A stretch of 7,040 bases of DNA from an uncultured Bacteroidales bacterium (GTDB taxonomy: Bacteria > Bacteroidota > Bacteroidia > Bacteroidales > UBA932). The notes beneath the pieces were generated by a model. The model did not search any database and was not told the origin of the DNA. It saw nothing but the letters and a program-made list of their open reading frames with translations. Below, in pieces: positions 5,331 through 7,040 of the stretch. Numbering within the stretch: the first letter of the stretch is position 1; the number at the start of each line of letters is the position of its first letter. Location of the stretch: positions 1 to 7,040 of the forward strand of contig CAKUYG010000113.1 in assembly GCA_934702165.1 (NCBI GenBank), written 5' to 3'. A program made the position numbers and the translations under genes.

Positions 5331-7040
5331 TTACAACTCTTTCTTGATCGCTTCCTCCAGTTCGCTCACAAGGAACGGCTGGCCCTGTATCTTGTTGAAC
5401 TTGTGAATCTCCAGATGAGGGAACCTGGCCCTCAGATAATCGGCGAACTGCCCGCTGTTGAGCTCGCAGACAAGTATCTTCTCAAACGAGTCCAGAACCT
5501 TGCCCGTGTTTGACGGGAGCGGGTTGATATAGTCGAAATGGGCGTAAGAGACATTGTCCATCTCATGTACAGCCGACCAGATATGCCCGTATGTTCCGCC
5601 CCAGCCCACGACAAGGAGCTTGCCCTGCTCCGGCCCGTGAAGGATGCTCAGCTGCGGTATGTCCTTGGCTATACGGGCGACTTTCTCAGCACGTTCGGCA
5701 ACCATCGTGGCATGGTTGAGCGGGTCGGTGGAGAGGACCCCGTCATGGTTCTTCTCAAGTCCGCCCACGCGGTGCTCCAGCCCTTTCTGCCCCGGAATCG
5801 CCCAGCGGCGCACAAGAGTCTCGGGGTCGCGCTTGAACGGATGGAACTTCTCCCCTTCCTTGAGAATGCCCTGCACAAACGGCGGGCGGATCTCAGGATA
5901 ATCCTTCATGGACGGTATCCGCCAAGGCTCAGAGCCGTTGCCAAGGAACCCCTCGGAAAGCAGCAGGACAGGAGTCATGTGCTCAAGGGCTATCTTGGCC
6001 GCAGAGAATGCGGCATCGAAACAGTGGGCCGGGGAATGGGCGGCGATCACCGCCATCGGGCACTCTCCGTTGCGCCCGTAGAGAGCCTGGTTGAGGTCGG
6101 ACTGCTCAGTCTTGGTAGGAAGCCCTGTGGAAGGGCCGCCTCTCTGGACATCGATGACCACAAGAGGGAGCTCAGCCATCACGGCAAGCCCCATGGCTTC
6201 CGACTTCAGAGAAAGTCCCGGGCCGGAAGTGGTGGTCACCGCAAGGTTACCCGCGAAAGAGGCACCGATGGCAGTACAGATTCCGGCAATCTCGTCCTCT
6301 GCCTGGAGAGTCTTGGCTCCAAGGCTCTTGTGGATCGCGAGTTCCTCAAGGATGGCAGTGGCCGGCGTGATAGGATAAGAACCGCAGAAAAGCGGCAGTC
6401 CGGACTTCTCGGAGGCGGCCAGAAGACCCCAGGCTGTAGCCTGGTTGCCGGTGATGTTGCGGTACGTACCCTTGGCGAGGTTCTTCACCGGCTCCACAGT
6501 GTAGGTGTTGGCGATTATCTGGAGGTTGGCCGCATAGTTGAAGCCGTCCTTGAGGACTTTCTTGTTCGGCTCTATGACCTCCGGATGCTTCTTGGAGAAC
6601 TTCTTCTCAAGATAGGTGAAAATGTAGTCAAGCGGACGGTTGTAGATGAAGCAGGCCATGCCGAGGGTGAACATGTTCTTGCACTTGAGAATGGCCTTGT
6701 TGTCCATGCCGCTGTCTTTGAGACTCTCGTGGGTGAGGGTCGTTATGGGTGCCGCGATGATGGTCCTGTCCTCTACCCCGAGTTCCCGGAACGGGTCGTC
6801 GGTAGCGAAACCGGCCTTCTCCATGCCCGCCTGATCAAAGGCATCCTGGTCCACCAGAATCATCGCATGGCGCTTGCACCACTTGGCGTTGGTCTTGAGC
6901 GCCGCCGGGTTCATGGCCACGAGCAGGTCACAGAAATCTCCCGGCGTGGATACCTTGGAGCAGCCGATGTGGATCTGGAAACCGGACACGCCGGAGACGG
7001 TGCCGTGAGGCGCGCGGATCTCGGCGGGATAGTCCGGGAA
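5331..7040 (-). CDS. korA: 2-oxoglutarate:ferredoxin oxidoreductase, fused gamma-alpha subunit, 5'-truncated
   Basis: The visible 569 residues are the bulk of a KorA-type subunit in which the gamma domain (CoA and substrate handling) is fused ahead of the alpha domain. The frame runs off the right edge: the residues before the GTG at 6989 read FPDYPAEIRAPHGTVSG, a conserved family segment, so that GTG is internal and only about 40-60 N-terminal residues are missing. The gamma domain covers about 1-185. The pyrimidine-binding alpha domain begins near GNQATAWG (198), with SYPITPAT (221-228), EDEIAG (248-253), TSGPGLSL (271-278) and the KorA signature RGGPSTGLPTKTEQSDL (300-316). The C-terminal, transketolase-like part includes VVGWGGTYG and FADYLRARFP. 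The small ferredoxin-like delta subunit found with some homologues is not in the window and may lie upstream. It is cotranscribed with korB and probably gdhA. Confidence 0.93.
   Translation of the reverse strand, partial: FPDYPAEIRAPHGTVSGVSGFQIHIGCSKVSTPGDFCDLLVAMNPAALKTNAKWCKRHAMILVDQDAFDQAGMEKAGFATDDPFRELGVEDRTIIAAPITTLTHESLKDSGMDNKAILKCKNMFTLGMACFIYNRPLDYIFTYLEKKFSKKHPEVIEPNKKVLKDGFNYAANLQIIANTYTVEPVKNLAKGTYRNITGNQATAWGLLAASEKSGLPLFCGSYPITPATAILEELAIHKSLGAKTLQAEDEIAGICTAIGASFAGNLAVTTTSGPGLSLKSEAMGLAVMAELPLVVIDVQRGGPSTGLPTKTEQSDLNQALYGRNGECPMAVIAAHSPAHCFDAAFSAAKIALEHMTPVLLLSEGFLGNGSEPWRIPSMKDYPEIRPPFVQGILKEGEKFHPFKRDPETLVRRWAIPGQKGLEHRVGGLEKNHDGVLSTDPLNHATMVAERAEKVARIAKDIPQLSILHGPEQGKLLVVGWGGTYGHIWSAVHEMDNVSYAHFDYINPLPSNTGKVLDSFEKILVCELNSGQFADYLRARFPHLEIHKFNKIQGQPFLVSELEEAIKKEL

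Noticed and set aside
6987..6989. GTG as the start of korA
   Set aside because: The frame continues to the window edge with a conserved family segment (FPDYPAEIRAP), so the GTG codes for an internal valine.
1..7040. CRISPR arrays, tRNA or rRNA genes, intact insertion sequences, riboswitches
   Set aside because: I saw no regularly spaced repeats, no cloverleaf-like or rRNA-like segments, no transposase and no terminal inverted repeats bounding any block.

Overview
The window looks like a Bacteroidales-type anaerobe (phylum Bacteroidota). The reasons are the gene families and arrangement: a fused gamma-alpha 2-oxoacid:ferredoxin oxidoreductase followed by its beta subunit, a class I glutamate dehydrogenase, a winged-helix AbiEi/AbiEii pair, archaeal-type AAA+ ATPases with a C-terminal DUF234 nuclease-like domain, and no clear Shine-Dalgarno sequences before the starts. 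The genus cannot be fixed from this sequence.

The right two thirds (about 2890-7040) is a core metabolic block on the minus strand. Read in the direction of transcription it holds korA (5' end outside the window), korB 4 bp later, gdhA 18 bp later, then a strong intrinsic terminator 23 bp after the gdhA stop. KorAB interconverts 2-oxoglutarate and succinyl-CoA using ferredoxin. GdhA converts 2-oxoglutarate plus ammonium to glutamate. The layout therefore suggests a single unit that makes, or drains, 2-oxoglutarate and assimilates nitrogen from it.

The left third (1-2830) is accessory and visibly more AT-rich. Beyond the terminator, on the same strand, is an AbiE-type toxin-antitoxin pair, antitoxin first, with start and stop overlapping as TAATG. 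Entering from the left edge on the plus strand is the C-terminal part of an AAA+ ATPase/DUF234 gene. Immediately downstream lies the wreck of a second gene of that broad class: its P-loop and the last ~48 residues of its nuclease-like domain are still readable, but in different frames and with the whole middle missing. A perfect 8-bp inverted repeat sits where the two halves meet. Between this wreck and the AbiE toxin (about 1224-1547) there is no confident gene, only two short overlapping minus-strand open segments that might be a frame-broken remnant.

Nothing here amounts to a clearly new system. The points most worth following up are the deletion remnant with its hairpin junction, the unidentified minus-strand segments, and the coupling of Kor with GdhA.
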